Part shown: positions 7,081-13,662 of the stretch, piece by piece | Layout: every line of letters begins with the position of its first letter | Position numbering within the stretch: position 1 is the stretch's first letter | Origin: Polynucleobacter meluiroseus | Lineage (GTDB): Bacteria > Pseudomonadota > Gammaproteobacteria > Burkholderiales > Burkholderiaceae | Assembly: GCA_945867755.1 (NCBI GenBank) | Contig: CAMBJN010000018.1 | Location: 1 to 15,770 of the forward strand | DNA: 15,770 nucleotides | Direction: 5' to 3' | Notes under the pieces: generated by a model | Seen by the model: the letters and a program-made list of their open reading frames with translations, nothing else | The model's database searches: none | Told to the model about the DNA's origin: nothing | Translations under genes and position numbers: made by a program

Positions 7081-8568
7081 TTAACTCTGGTACGCCGTTT
7101 CGCCGTGTGAAGTGATGTCTAAACCTTCACGTTCAGCATCTTCAGATACACGCAAACCAATCACCATATCAACCAATTTGTAGGCAATGAATGAAACCAC
7201 ACCTGACCAAACGATGGTTGTTAATACAGCTTTAGTCTGAATCCACACTTGGCCGACGATTGAGTAATCGGCTGCTACTGCGTTAGCTACATAGTCATAG
7301 ATACCTGTGCCGCCCAATGCTGGGGCTGCAAATACGCCTGTTAAAAGCGCACCTACAATACCGCCTACACCGTGAACACCGAACACATCCAAGCTGTCAT
7401 CTGCACCTAACATGCGCTTCAAACCAGTAACACCCCACAAGCATAGGAAGCCTGAAACCAAACCGATGATGATGGCGCCCATTGGACCAACGAAGCCTGC
7501 TGCTGGAGTAATTGCAACCAAACCGGCCACTGCACCAGACGCTGCACCCAACATTGATGGCTTGCCTTTGCCCATCCACTCACCCAAAGACCAAGTCAAT
7601 ACAGCTGCTGAAGTTGCTAAGAATGTATTAGCAAACGCCATCGCCGCACCACCTGAAGCCTCTAGTGCTGAACCAGCATTAAAGCCGAACCAACCGAACC
7701 ACAAAAGTGATGCACCAACCATGGTCAAAGTTAAGCTATGAGGTTTCATGGGTTCTTTACCGAAACCAATGCGCTTACCGATCACATAAGCACCAACCAG
7801 ACCAGCAACAGCAGCATTGATATGCACCACTGTACCGCCAGCAAAGTCTAATGCGCCCATCTGGAACAACCAACCAGAAGCTGCTGTCGCTGCTTCAGCC
7901 GCGGCTGCATCAGTGTAAGCATCGGGACCAGGCCAGAACCAAACCATGTGAGCGATTGGTAGATAGCTAAATGTGAACCATAGAACAATGAACAACAAGA
8001 CTGCTGAGAACTTTGCACGTTCAGCGAACGCACCAATGATCAAGCAGCAAGTAATTGTTGCGAATGCGCCCTGGAATGAGAAGAATGAAAACTCTGGAAT
8101 CACAACACCTTTACTGAATGTGGCGCCCATTGATTCAGGAGTCAAGCCAGCCAAGAAGAGTCGATCAAATCCACCGAAGAATGCGTTACCTGGAGTGAAG
8201 GCAATACTGTAGCCATACACCGCCCAAAGAACAGCAATCAACGAGAAGATGACCATACATTGCATCAACACAGACAGCATGTTTTTGCTTCGCACTAAGC
8301 CACCGTAGAAAAGACCCAAGCCTGGCAATGTCATCACTATCACTAATGCAGTGCAGATCATGATCCAAGCTGTGTCACCTTTGTTTGCAACCGGTGCTGG
8401 AGCTGCAGGAGCAGCTGGGGCAGCACTTGCAGCAGCAGTAGCAGGAGCTGTCACAGCTGGCTTAGCATCATCTTTAGCAAATGCTGGAGATGAAACTGCC
8501 ATCGTGACTGAACCTAATGCTAAAGCTGTTGCACCAGCTGCGAGTAGACGTTTAATCCAATGTGTCAT
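7081..8568 (-). CDS. amtB: Ammonium transporter, Amt/MEP family
   Basis: A 495-residue inner-membrane ammonium channel that imports ammonium when it is scarce. The N-terminus is a cleavable signal peptide (probable cut after SSPAFA, residue 31), then an Ala/Pro-rich linker at about 36-61, then eleven predicted membrane helices. Pore residues match the E. coli family: the twin histidines H249 in GGTVVHINA and H399 in FGVHGVGG, the substrate-site aspartate D241 in ALDFAGG, the FQGAFA phenylalanine gate around 165-170, and the tryptophan in MVWFWPG. The linker is common in betaproteobacterial AmtB and absent from the short E. coli form. It starts 14 bases after glnK with a GAGG ribosome site, so PII and its target are co-expressed. 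Control is from the sigma-54 promoter upstream of torF. A terminator follows. Confidence 0.96.
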   Translation of the reverse strand: MTHWIKRLLAAGATALALGSVTMAVSSPAFAKDDAKPAVTAPATAAASAAPAAPAAPAPVANKGDTAWIMICTALVIVMTLPGLGLFYGGLVRSKNMLSVLMQCMVIFSLIAVLWAVYGYSIAFTPGNAFFGGFDRLFLAGLTPESMGATFSKGVVIPEFSFFSFQGAFATITCCLIIGAFAERAKFSAVLLFIVLWFTFSYLPIAHMVWFWPGPDAYTDAAAAEAATAASGWLFQMGALDFAGGTVVHINAAVAGLVGAYVIGKRIGFGKEPMKPHSLTLTMVGASLLWFGWFGFNAGSALEASGGAAMAFANTFLATSAAVLTWSLGEWMGKGKPSMLGAASGAVAGLVAITPAAGFVGPMGAIIIGLVSGFLCLWGVTGLKRMLGADDSLDVFGVHGVGGIVGALLTGVFAAPALGGTGIYDYVANAVAADYSIVGQVWIQTKAVLTTIVWSGVVSFIAYKLVDMVIGLRVSEDAEREGLDITSHGETAYQS

Positions 8569-8582
8569 TTTGATACCTCGCT

Positions 8583-8921
8583 TTAAAGAGCAGACTGACC
8601 GGTTTCACCGGTACGAATGCGAATAACTTGTTCAACAGATGTCACGAAAATCTTGCCATCACCGATCTTGCCGGTTTTTGCTGATTTTTCGATCGCTTCG
8701 ATGGCGCGCTCAACAATGCCATCATCCACTGCTGCCTCAATTTTTACTTTAGGCAAAAAATCAACAACGTACTCAGCACCGCGATACAACTCAGTGTGAC
8801 CCTTTTGTCGTCCAAAGCCTTTAACTTCAGTAACGGTAATGCCTGAAACGCCAACTTCTGATAGCGCCTCACGCACCTCGTCAAGCTTGAAGGGCTTGAT
8901 AATTGCTGTGATTAATTTCAT
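8583..8921 (-). CDS. glnK: Nitrogen regulatory protein PII (GlnK type)
   Basis: A 112-residue PII trimer subunit that senses 2-oxoglutarate and ATP/ADP and is uridylylated by GlnD. In its unmodified form it plugs AmtB. The start MKLITAIIKPFKLDEVREAL, the T-loop at 37-55 with the uridylylation site Y51 (RGAEYVVDF), the B-loop TGKIGDGKIF near 83-92 and the C-terminal IRTGE motif are all present. The linkage to amtB makes it GlnK rather than GlnB; note that D54 follows the GlnB pattern in E. coli, where GlnK has N54. A strong ribosome site (GGAG, 6 bases before ATG) lies in the 24-base gap after torF. Confidence 0.95.
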   Translation of the reverse strand: MKLITAIIKPFKLDEVREALSEVGVSGITVTEVKGFGRQKGHTELYRGAEYVVDFLPKVKIEAAVDDGIVERAIEAIEKSAKTGKIGDGKIFVTSVEQVIRIRTGETGQSAL

Positions 8922-8945
8922 AAGTTTCTCCGTGAGATCGCTGGG

Positions 8946-9761
8946 TTAGAAAGCTTTAAGAACTGAAACAACAATACCGTCTTTGTAAAGATTTGATTTG
9001 CCGTTTCCAGAGGCCGCTGACGCAGCATTAGCATAAGATTCTGTACCGGGCTTTGTATCATTGAAGAAATACTTAACACCAATAATTACACCCTCGTAGT
9101 CATAAGCCAAGCCAAGACTATAGTCTGAGTAAGAGAATTTACTCGTAGCGGTATCTTTTTTATAGTTTGTATATCCAGCATGCACAGAAGCTGTCAATTT
9201 TGGTGCAATTTCCTTTGCAAGGGTCAAGTCATAGTAGATGGTTCCCTTGTTGTCCCAGTTACTGCCAGATGCAAAATAATTATCGCTAATCACATAAGAT
9301 GTTTTAAAAGTAGCGAGACCGTAGGTTAGTCCAACATAAAGCTCTTGCGTGTTAGCCTCGTAACTTTTTCCATTAGATGCCCCTGCAGTTGAACCAGGGT
9401 AGTGATAGGCAATAGCGCCAATATCTAGCCCGACGCCAGAGACTTCTGTTTTATATCCACCGTAGAAGTCCACTTCAAGATTCTCACTTTTAGGACCCGC
9501 GGCCCAATCAGACACTTGAGATAACCATGTGCCCAAATACATACCTGAAGAGTGGGCCAAATCTACGCCGCCTTGAATTGCTGGCTTCAAGTTGTTTTGT
9601 GACAAACCACGAAAACGATAATCACTTACTGCGCCAATGTTTCCAGTTAGAGTAAATTCAGGCGCTGGCGCTGGAGCTGCGGTCTGAGCCAAAACTGCGC
9701 CAGAAGATAAAGTGGCTGCTGCGGCCAAAGCGATTGCTGAGAGAGTTAAGTAAGTTTTCAT
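8946..9761 (-). CDS. TorF-family (gcw_chp, TIGR02001-like) putative outer-membrane porin
   Basis: Read from the ATG at 9761 it has 271 residues. A signal peptide (MKTYLTLSAIALAAAATLSS, cut near AVLAQ at 22-26) and a short Ala/Pro stretch lead into alternating beta-strand sequence to the end. SDYRFRGLSQ at 46-55 is the signature of the TIGR02001 family. The C-terminal residue is phenylalanine (SVLKAF), as required by the outer-membrane insertion machinery. The family is thought to form small outer-membrane channels; its substrate is not established. It is first in an operon with glnK and amtB behind a sigma-54 promoter, so it probably admits ammonium or another small nitrogen compound. That role is inferred from context. 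An upstream ATG at 9788 is rejected: it lacks a ribosome site and spoils the signal peptide. Confidence 0.87.
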   Translation of the reverse strand: MKTYLTLSAIALAAAATLSSGAVLAQTAAPAPAPEFTLTGNIGAVSDYRFRGLSQNNLKPAIQGGVDLAHSSGMYLGTWLSQVSDWAAGPKSENLEVDFYGGYKTEVSGVGLDIGAIAYHYPGSTAGASNGKSYEANTQELYVGLTYGLATFKTSYVISDNYFASGSNWDNKGTIYYDLTLAKEIAPKLTASVHAGYTNYKKDTATSKFSYSDYSLGLAYDYEGVIIGVKYFFNDTKPGTESYANAASAASGNGKSNLYKDGIVVSVLKAF

Positions 9762-9769
9762 ATGTTGCA

Positions 9770-9774
9770 CTCCT
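9770..9774 (-). promoter_or_regulatory. Ribosome binding site that fixes the torF start
   Basis: AGGAG on the minus strand lies 8 bases before the ATG at 9761 and inside the reading frame of the longer alternative. It shows that translation starts at 9761. Confidence 0.75.
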
Positions 9775-9812
9775 AATAAACAATCCAAGGGAAATTCCTT
9801 GCATAGATATCA

Positions 9813-9829
9813 AGCAAAAGCTGTGCCAG
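9813..9829 (-). promoter_or_regulatory. Sigma-54 (RpoN) promoter for torF-glnK-amtB
   Basis: The minus strand reads CTGGCACAGCTTTTGCT. This matches the sigma-54 consensus TGGCAC-N5-TTGCW in every fixed position, with exactly ten bases between the GG of the -24 element and the GC of the -12 element. The start point would be near 9802, giving a leader of about 41 bases that contains the AGGAG site. Sigma-54 promoters need an activator bound upstream; the NtrC-like site at 9938-9954 fits. Confidence 0.87.
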
Positions 9830-9923
9830 TTCACTTTATTTCAATATAAACAATAACTTAATTACTTTATTAATGTTCAAAGTTATAGCCATTCACTCAG
9901 CGCACCACTTAAGTATGCATGTT

Positions 9924-9955
9924 ATGCACCAAAATAAAGCACCGTATTGGTGCAT
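9924..9955. repeat. Inverted repeat with 9-bp arms in the NtrC region
   Basis: ATGCACCAA (9924-9932) and TTGGTGCAT (9947-9955) are perfect inverted copies separated by 14 bases. The right arm is half of the strong NtrC-like site and the left arm is half of the weaker one. A third half-site (GCACC) lies between them, so NtrC dimers could occupy this block in alternative registers. Confidence 0.7.
9938..9954. promoter_or_regulatory. NtrC-like enhancer site
   Basis: AGCACCGTATTGGTGCA differs at only two positions from AGCACTATATTGGTGCA, one of the NtrC sites of E. coli glnAp2 as I recall it. Its centre is about 144 bases upstream of the predicted sigma-54 start point, a normal enhancer distance. 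A weaker, overlapping match (TGCACCAAAATAAAGCA) lies at 9925-9941, and a further GCACCA half-site lies at 9902-9907. Confidence 0.72.
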
Positions 9956-9959
9956 GTGA

Positions 9960-9988
9960 TTATCATATCTTTGGTAAAAAGATATTAT
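9960..9988 (+). promoter_or_regulatory. Possible sigma-70 promoter for ubiK
   Basis: TTATCA at 9960-9965 and TATTAT at 9983-9988 are separated by 17 bases. The start point would be near 9995, giving an 18-base leader with a GGAG ribosome site at 10004-10007. The -35 element is weak. The NtrC-like site ends six bases upstream. Confidence 0.35.
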
Positions 9989-10012
9989 TAAAGAAATACC
10001 TCTGGAGCCCTT

Positions 10013-10264
10013 ATGAACCCGCAAGACATCATGGAAAAAATGCAGGCCATTGCTAATGACATGCAAACTAAAGTTGGCGATGTGATTCGTCAATCACCTG
10101 CTAAAGATTTAGAAAAAAATGTTCGTGGCTTGATGACCCAAGGGTTTCAGAAATTAGATTTGGTTACTCGTGAAGAATTTGATTTGCAAATTCAGGTATT
10201 GGCCAAGACGCGCGCCAAATTAGAAGAGCTTGAAGCCAAGGTCAGCGCTTTAGAAAAAAAGTGA
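10013..10264 (+). CDS. ubiK: Ubiquinone biosynthesis accessory factor UbiK (YqiC/BMFP family)
   Basis: An 83-residue small protein. The family (PF04380) has an N-terminal amphipathic region (MNPQDIMEKMQAIANDMQTK) and a C-terminal coiled coil, here about 58-83, rich in leucine heptads with Glu, Lys and Ala. In E. coli UbiK binds UbiJ and helps aerobic ubiquinone synthesis in the soluble Ubi complex; it can also interact with membranes. The central FQKLDLVTREEFD block is well conserved in the family. The start has a GGAG site five bases ahead. It is transcribed away from torF and converges on the MFS gene, with only four bases between the stops. comM often follows this gene in relatives but is not here. 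Confidence 0.88.
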   Translation: MNPQDIMEKMQAIANDMQTKVGDVIRQSPAKDLEKNVRGLMTQGFQKLDLVTREEFDLQIQVLAKTRAKLEELEAKVSALEKK

Positions 10265-10268
10265 TTTC

Positions 10269-11534
10269 TTATTTAGCTGCCAAGTGATGCTTCAGAGGTT
10301 TTGGATAATATAAAAACCAAATAAATGACATCACTTGTAAAACTAAAAATACCAAAAAGACTTGGCGAAAAGCATCTGGCTTAGTAAAGCCTTGAGCGCT
10401 TATTAGATCGACTCCCCAGCCAATGCTCCATTGGAAAATAAAAGCTCCGATGAAAATCAATAAGTTATAACTGGTGCTTGCCAAGCCTGCATTACGAGAT
10501 GGGAATGCTGTGATCACAGTGCTTTGACCCAAAATATGACCGGTCGCCGTGATTGCCAACACAATCCACAAAATCCAACTCAGTTCAATTTGCCAAGTGA
10601 TTGCAATCAATTGCGCCACCAAACCAAAACCCAATAAATACTTGATGTAATTCAGTGTTTGATAACCCTGTCGATTGGCGTGCGGAACGAACCAAGCGTT
10701 AAAGGCATAACCTAGCAACATCACACCATTGAATAAAAATAAAATTTGCGCACTTTCAACGGAGCTATAACCCAGCACATCCATCATCCATGGACCAATC
10801 CAAAGAGTTTGTAATGCCAAAAAACCGCCATGATTAACAATACCAATTGGCAACATTCTTAAAAAGAATGGATTTAAAAAAATATCCTTCAAACCAATCG
10901 ACTGATGATCATCGCTCAGGGACGCATTATTAACATGCGGATGATCATCAAATTTTGGTAGGCCAAAACGTATGCCAATAAAACCAATCAAAACCAACAG
11001 CGCCATGACTATAAAAATGCCACGCCACCCAATATAAGGCAGTGATAACTGAACAGGCACTGTGGTCATCAAAGCGCCCACAGTACCAAAAACCAACATC
11101 CCCGAGGCAAGCTGCCCCTGTTGCTCCAGCGCAAACCACCTCCGATAGGCTGTGAATGCAGCCATCAAACAAGCTGAAACACCAATACCAATCAATAAGC
11201 GTCCTATCGTTAAACCAAATAATGATTCTGAAAAAGCAAAAACAAGTGTGCCAACTAAAGCTATTAACAACAAAATACTTTCCACTCTTCTCACGCCAAA
11301 TTTATCAAGCGCGATTCCTAAAGGTATCTGCATTGCTGAGAAACCAATGAAATAAGCGGCTGATAAAAGGCCTAGCTGGGTATTGCTGATTTTTAAGTCT
11401 GCCATCAACTCAGGGGCAATCACTGCATTCATAGAACGAAATGCATAAGACAAGATATAGGCAAAAGCAAAAAATATAAATACCTTGAGCGCTAATGCAC
11501 CCCTCATCGGCAAAGCTGGAGCAAGATGACTCAT
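10269..11534 (-). CDS. MFS transporter, cargo unknown
   Basis: A major facilitator superfamily inner-membrane carrier of 421 residues from the ATG at 11534 (423 if the GTG at 11540 is used). The sequence shows two halves of about six hydrophobic helices each, split by a polar His/Asp-rich loop at about 193-215. The motif A loop between helices 2 and 3 reads LGIALDKFGVRRV, close to the family's G-x-L-x-D-r-x-G-r. R111 with GRLLIGIG in helix 4 is also typical. The C-terminus is short and basic. No residue pattern tells me the substrate. The ATG is preferred because TAAG lies a few bases before it, while nothing precedes the GTG that abuts the upstream stop. It is probably co-transcribed with the lipoprotein gene upstream, which ends at 11541. 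Confidence 0.88.
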   Translation of the reverse strand: MSHLAPALPMRGALALKVFIFFAFAYILSYAFRSMNAVIAPELMADLKISNTQLGLLSAAYFIGFSAMQIPLGIALDKFGVRRVESILLLIALVGTLVFAFSESLFGLTIGRLLIGIGVSACLMAAFTAYRRWFALEQQGQLASGMLVFGTVGALMTTVPVQLSLPYIGWRGIFIVMALLVLIGFIGIRFGLPKFDDHPHVNNASLSDDHQSIGLKDIFLNPFFLRMLPIGIVNHGGFLALQTLWIGPWMMDVLGYSSVESAQILFLFNGVMLLGYAFNAWFVPHANRQGYQTLNYIKYLLGFGLVAQLIAITWQIELSWILWIVLAITATGHILGQSTVITAFPSRNAGLASTSYNLLIFIGAFIFQWSIGWGVDLISAQGFTKPDAFRQVFLVFLVLQVMSFIWFLYYPKPLKHHLAAK

Positions 11535-11540
11535 GGCCAC

Positions 11541-12143
11541 TTAGTAAGGCTTAAAACCAGAAAAGAACATCTCGTGACCATCTGTCTGAATCAGTTTTTC
11601 AAGAGATATTTCACCGCTGATTGTTTGCAAAAGACTTTGTTGATAAATTTGAATTTGTCCATCAGGAAAATTACGTTGCACAATTCTAAATCTTAACAAT
11701 CTTCTTTTAGCATCTGGTCCATCACCCATGATCAGCCATTCTTTAGCGCTTAAATCAATACTGGATTGACCCGTAGTTTTAATCGTCACTGTTTTTTCAA
11801 CTGGTGCAGAAGAATTCTGTAAATTACTCAACATGCCTGTTTGTAAATACTTTAACAAGCTATTGGCATCAAATTTCTGAGCAATGTCTTTGGGAATATT
11901 AATAACCCCAACTGCGTAAAGTGAATTGTCAACTTTTGAGGCCTCAATTGTCATGGTCAGTTTTTGACCATTGAAAATAATTGATTTTTCAGCACGACTC
12001 GGTTTGCCTGGATACAGGGCTTCATAGAACAAATCATCTGAACGAACCGTTCTCCAGTCCAAAGTTGGAGAACATGCAGACACCCCGAGTAACAAGCCAA
12101 GAATGATGAATAAATTTCGCAACATGAATTGTTTAATTTGCAT
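11541..12143 (-). CDS. Lipoprotein of unknown function
   Basis: A 200-residue protein that I cannot assign to a named family. A short hydrophobic segment ends in a lipobox, VSAC, with the lipidated cysteine at residue 24 (18 if the second Met at 12125 is the start). After it comes SPTLDWR, so residue +2 is serine, which predicts sorting to the outer membrane. The rest is soluble and mixed alpha/beta in appearance, with no metal or catalytic motif; FYEALYPGKPSRAEK near 39-53 looks like a conserved block. No clear Shine-Dalgarno precedes either Met. The gene is divergent from the TlpA-like gene across 11 bp and abuts the MFS gene. A function in the cell envelope is the only safe inference. Confidence 0.78.
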   Translation of the reverse strand: MQIKQFMLRNLFIILGLLLGVSACSPTLDWRTVRSDDLFYEALYPGKPSRAEKSIIFNGQKLTMTIEASKVDNSLYAVGVINIPKDIAQKFDANSLLKYLQTGMLSNLQNSSAPVEKTVTIKTTGQSSIDLSAKEWLIMGDGPDAKRRLLRFRIVQRNFPDGQIQIYQQSLLQTISGEISLEKLIQTDGHEMFFSGFKPY

Positions 12144-12154
12144 AAAATAAGATT

Positions 12155-12685
12155 ATGCCCATACAACATCACTTCAGCAGATTTATGACAATAAAATTTT
12201 TCTTAGCAGCGAGCTTCATCTTTGTATTCAGCGCCCTATCAGGCTGCGCATCAGATACTCAGCAATCAGTGCCCAACTTCAAAATTTCTGAAATATCGGG
12301 GAAAACTTTGACTCAAGCCGATATTGCTGGAAAAGTAACAGTCATCAATTTTTGGGCAACAAGTTGTGTGACTTGTGTGAAAGAAATGCCTGATTTGGTC
12401 AATACTTATGAGAAGTACAAATCACAAGGTTTGGAGTTCATTGCCTTGGCCATGTCTTATGACCCACCCATGTACGTGGTGAACTTTGCTGAAACTCGCA
12501 AACTACCATTCATTGTTGCAATGGATTCCGATGGAAGCGCGGCAAAAGCATTTGGAAAAATTCAGTTAACACCAACCACGCTGGTGATCAACAAGCAAGG
12601 AAAAATCATCAAGCGCTATGTTGGGGAACCTGAGTGGAATGACTTCCACAAATTACTAGAAAAATCTTTGGCAGATAAAAAATAA
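12155..12685 (+). CDS. TlpA-like thioredoxin-fold lipoprotein
   Basis: A 176-residue membrane-anchored thiol-disulphide protein. A hydrophobic leader ends in the lipobox ALSGC with the lipidated cysteine at residue 31 (21 if the Met at 12185 is the start). The thioredoxin domain follows, with FWATSCVTCVKEMP holding the active-site pair C71 and C74, a D-x-D loop, and the cis-proline in LTPTTLV. These are the marks of the TlpA/ResA/AhpC-TSA group, which reduces cysteines in periplasmic proteins, for example in cytochrome c or oxidase assembly. The partner is unknown. The 12185 start gives a more standard leader. The 12155 start has TAAAAT six bases before it and might be leaderless. No cytochrome or Dsb gene is near. 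Confidence 0.85.
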   Translation: MPIQHHFSRFMTIKFFLAASFIFVFSALSGCASDTQQSVPNFKISEISGKTLTQADIAGKVTVINFWATSCVTCVKEMPDLVNTYEKYKSQGLEFIALAMSYDPPMYVVNFAETRKLPFIVAMDSDGSAAKAFGKIQLTPTTLVINKQGKIIKRYVGEPEWNDFHKLLEKSLADKK

Positions 12686-12708
12686 ATTACCCGCCAATTG
12701 ATTTTTAA

Positions 12709-13662
12709 TTAAACAACACCCGCCTTGTGGGCTTGTTCATCTGCGTGATAACTTGATCTGACCATCGCTCCAACCGCCGCATGGGTAAAGCCCATCGCAT
12801 TAGCCTCTTTCTCAAACATGGCAAATGTATCAGGATGTACATAACGACGCACCGGCAAATGATGCCCTGATGGTGCCAAGTACTGGCCAATTGTGAGCAT
12901 ATCAATGTCGTGCTCACGCATATCTTTCATCACCTCTAAAATTTCTTCATCTGTTTCACCAAGACCCACCATCAAGCCGCTCTTGGTTGAAACATGTGGA
13001 TAGCGTGCTTTAAAGTCTTTTAATAACTTCAAAGAGTGCATGTAATCTGAGCCAGGTCGAGCTTCTTTGTATAAACGTGGCACAGTTTCCAGATTGTGAT
13101 TCATCACGTGTGGCAAGCCATCCTTGAATATATCCAAGGCCTTTTCAAGTCTGCCTCTGAAGTCCGGTACCAGCACTTCAATTTTTGTTTGAGGTGACAG
13201 CTCAATTGTTTTAGTGATGCAGTTCACAAAATGTTGAGCTCCGCCATCACGAAGATCATCGCGGTCAACACTGGTAATCACCACATAAGAAAGTTTGAGT
13301 GCCGCAATTGTTTTGGCCAAATTATTTGGCTCTTCTAAATCGAGAGGGTCTGGTCTTCCATGGCCAACATCACAAAATGGACAACGACGGGTACATTTAT
13401 CGCCCATGATCATGAATGTTGCAGTTCCTTTGCCAAAACACTCACCAATATTTGGGCAACTGGCTTCTTCGCAAACGGTGACCAATTGATTCTCTCGAAG
13501 GATTTTTTTGATCTCGTTAAAACGAGAATTACCAGAAGCAGCCTTCACTCTGATCCAATCAGGTTTTTTTAGGACTTCTTCAATCGGCACAATCTTGATT
13601 GGAATGCGCGATGTTTTATCAGCAGATTTTTGTTTTTGATTTGGATCGTAGGTCTTGGTCAT
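12709..13662 (-). CDS. lipA: Lipoyl synthase
   Basis: A 317-residue radical-SAM enzyme (E. coli 321) that inserts two sulphur atoms into protein-bound octanoyl groups to make lipoyl. The auxiliary cluster ligands are C64, C69 and C75 in CEEASCPNIGEC, with S304 in RSSYHAD completing the site. The radical-SAM cluster ligands are C90, C94 and C97 in CTRRCPFC. All expected cysteines are present, and the substrate-binding core (MNHNLETVPRLY and LMVGLGETDEE) is intact. The start codon overlaps the lipB stop as ATGA and has GAGG seven bases upstream, so it is translationally coupled to lipB. It converges on the TlpA-like gene with 23 bases between the stops and no evident terminator hairpin. Confidence 0.97.
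   Translation of the reverse strand: MTKTYDPNQKQKSADKTSRIPIKIVPIEEVLKKPDWIRVKAASGNSRFNEIKKILRENQLVTVCEEASCPNIGECFGKGTATFMIMGDKCTRRCPFCDVGHGRPDPLDLEEPNNLAKTIAALKLSYVVITSVDRDDLRDGGAQHFVNCITKTIELSPQTKIEVLVPDFRGRLEKALDIFKDGLPHVMNHNLETVPRLYKEARPGSDYMHSLKLLKDFKARYPHVSTKSGLMVGLGETDEEILEVMKDMREHDIDMLTIGQYLAPSGHHLPVRRYVHPDTFAMFEKEANAMGFTHAAVGAMVRSSYHADEQAHKAGVV

Noticed and set aside
7412..7741. A 109-codon plus-strand frame opposite amtB.
   Set aside because: It is the mirror of a biased membrane-protein coding sequence rich in Lys and Pro codons, with no ribosome site or motif.
8390..8460. An imperfect GCA/GCT repeat in the Ala/Pro linker of amtB as a possible phase-variable tract.
   Set aside because: The units are mixed and in steps of three, so slippage would only change linker length. 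Such linkers are common in this family.
9762..9788. A nine-residue longer TorF protein from the ATG at 9788.
   Set aside because: No ribosome site lies ahead of it, AGGAG points to 9761, and the signal peptide is normal only from 9761.
9893..10093. A 66-codon minus-strand frame covering the ubiK start and the intergenic region.
   Set aside because: It is antisense to a well-supported gene and regulatory region, and its sequence resembles no protein I know.
12688..12723. ACCCGCC direct repeat at the tlpA/lipA convergence.
   Set aside because: Seven bases, one copy inside lipA codons, no hairpin and no known role; likely chance.
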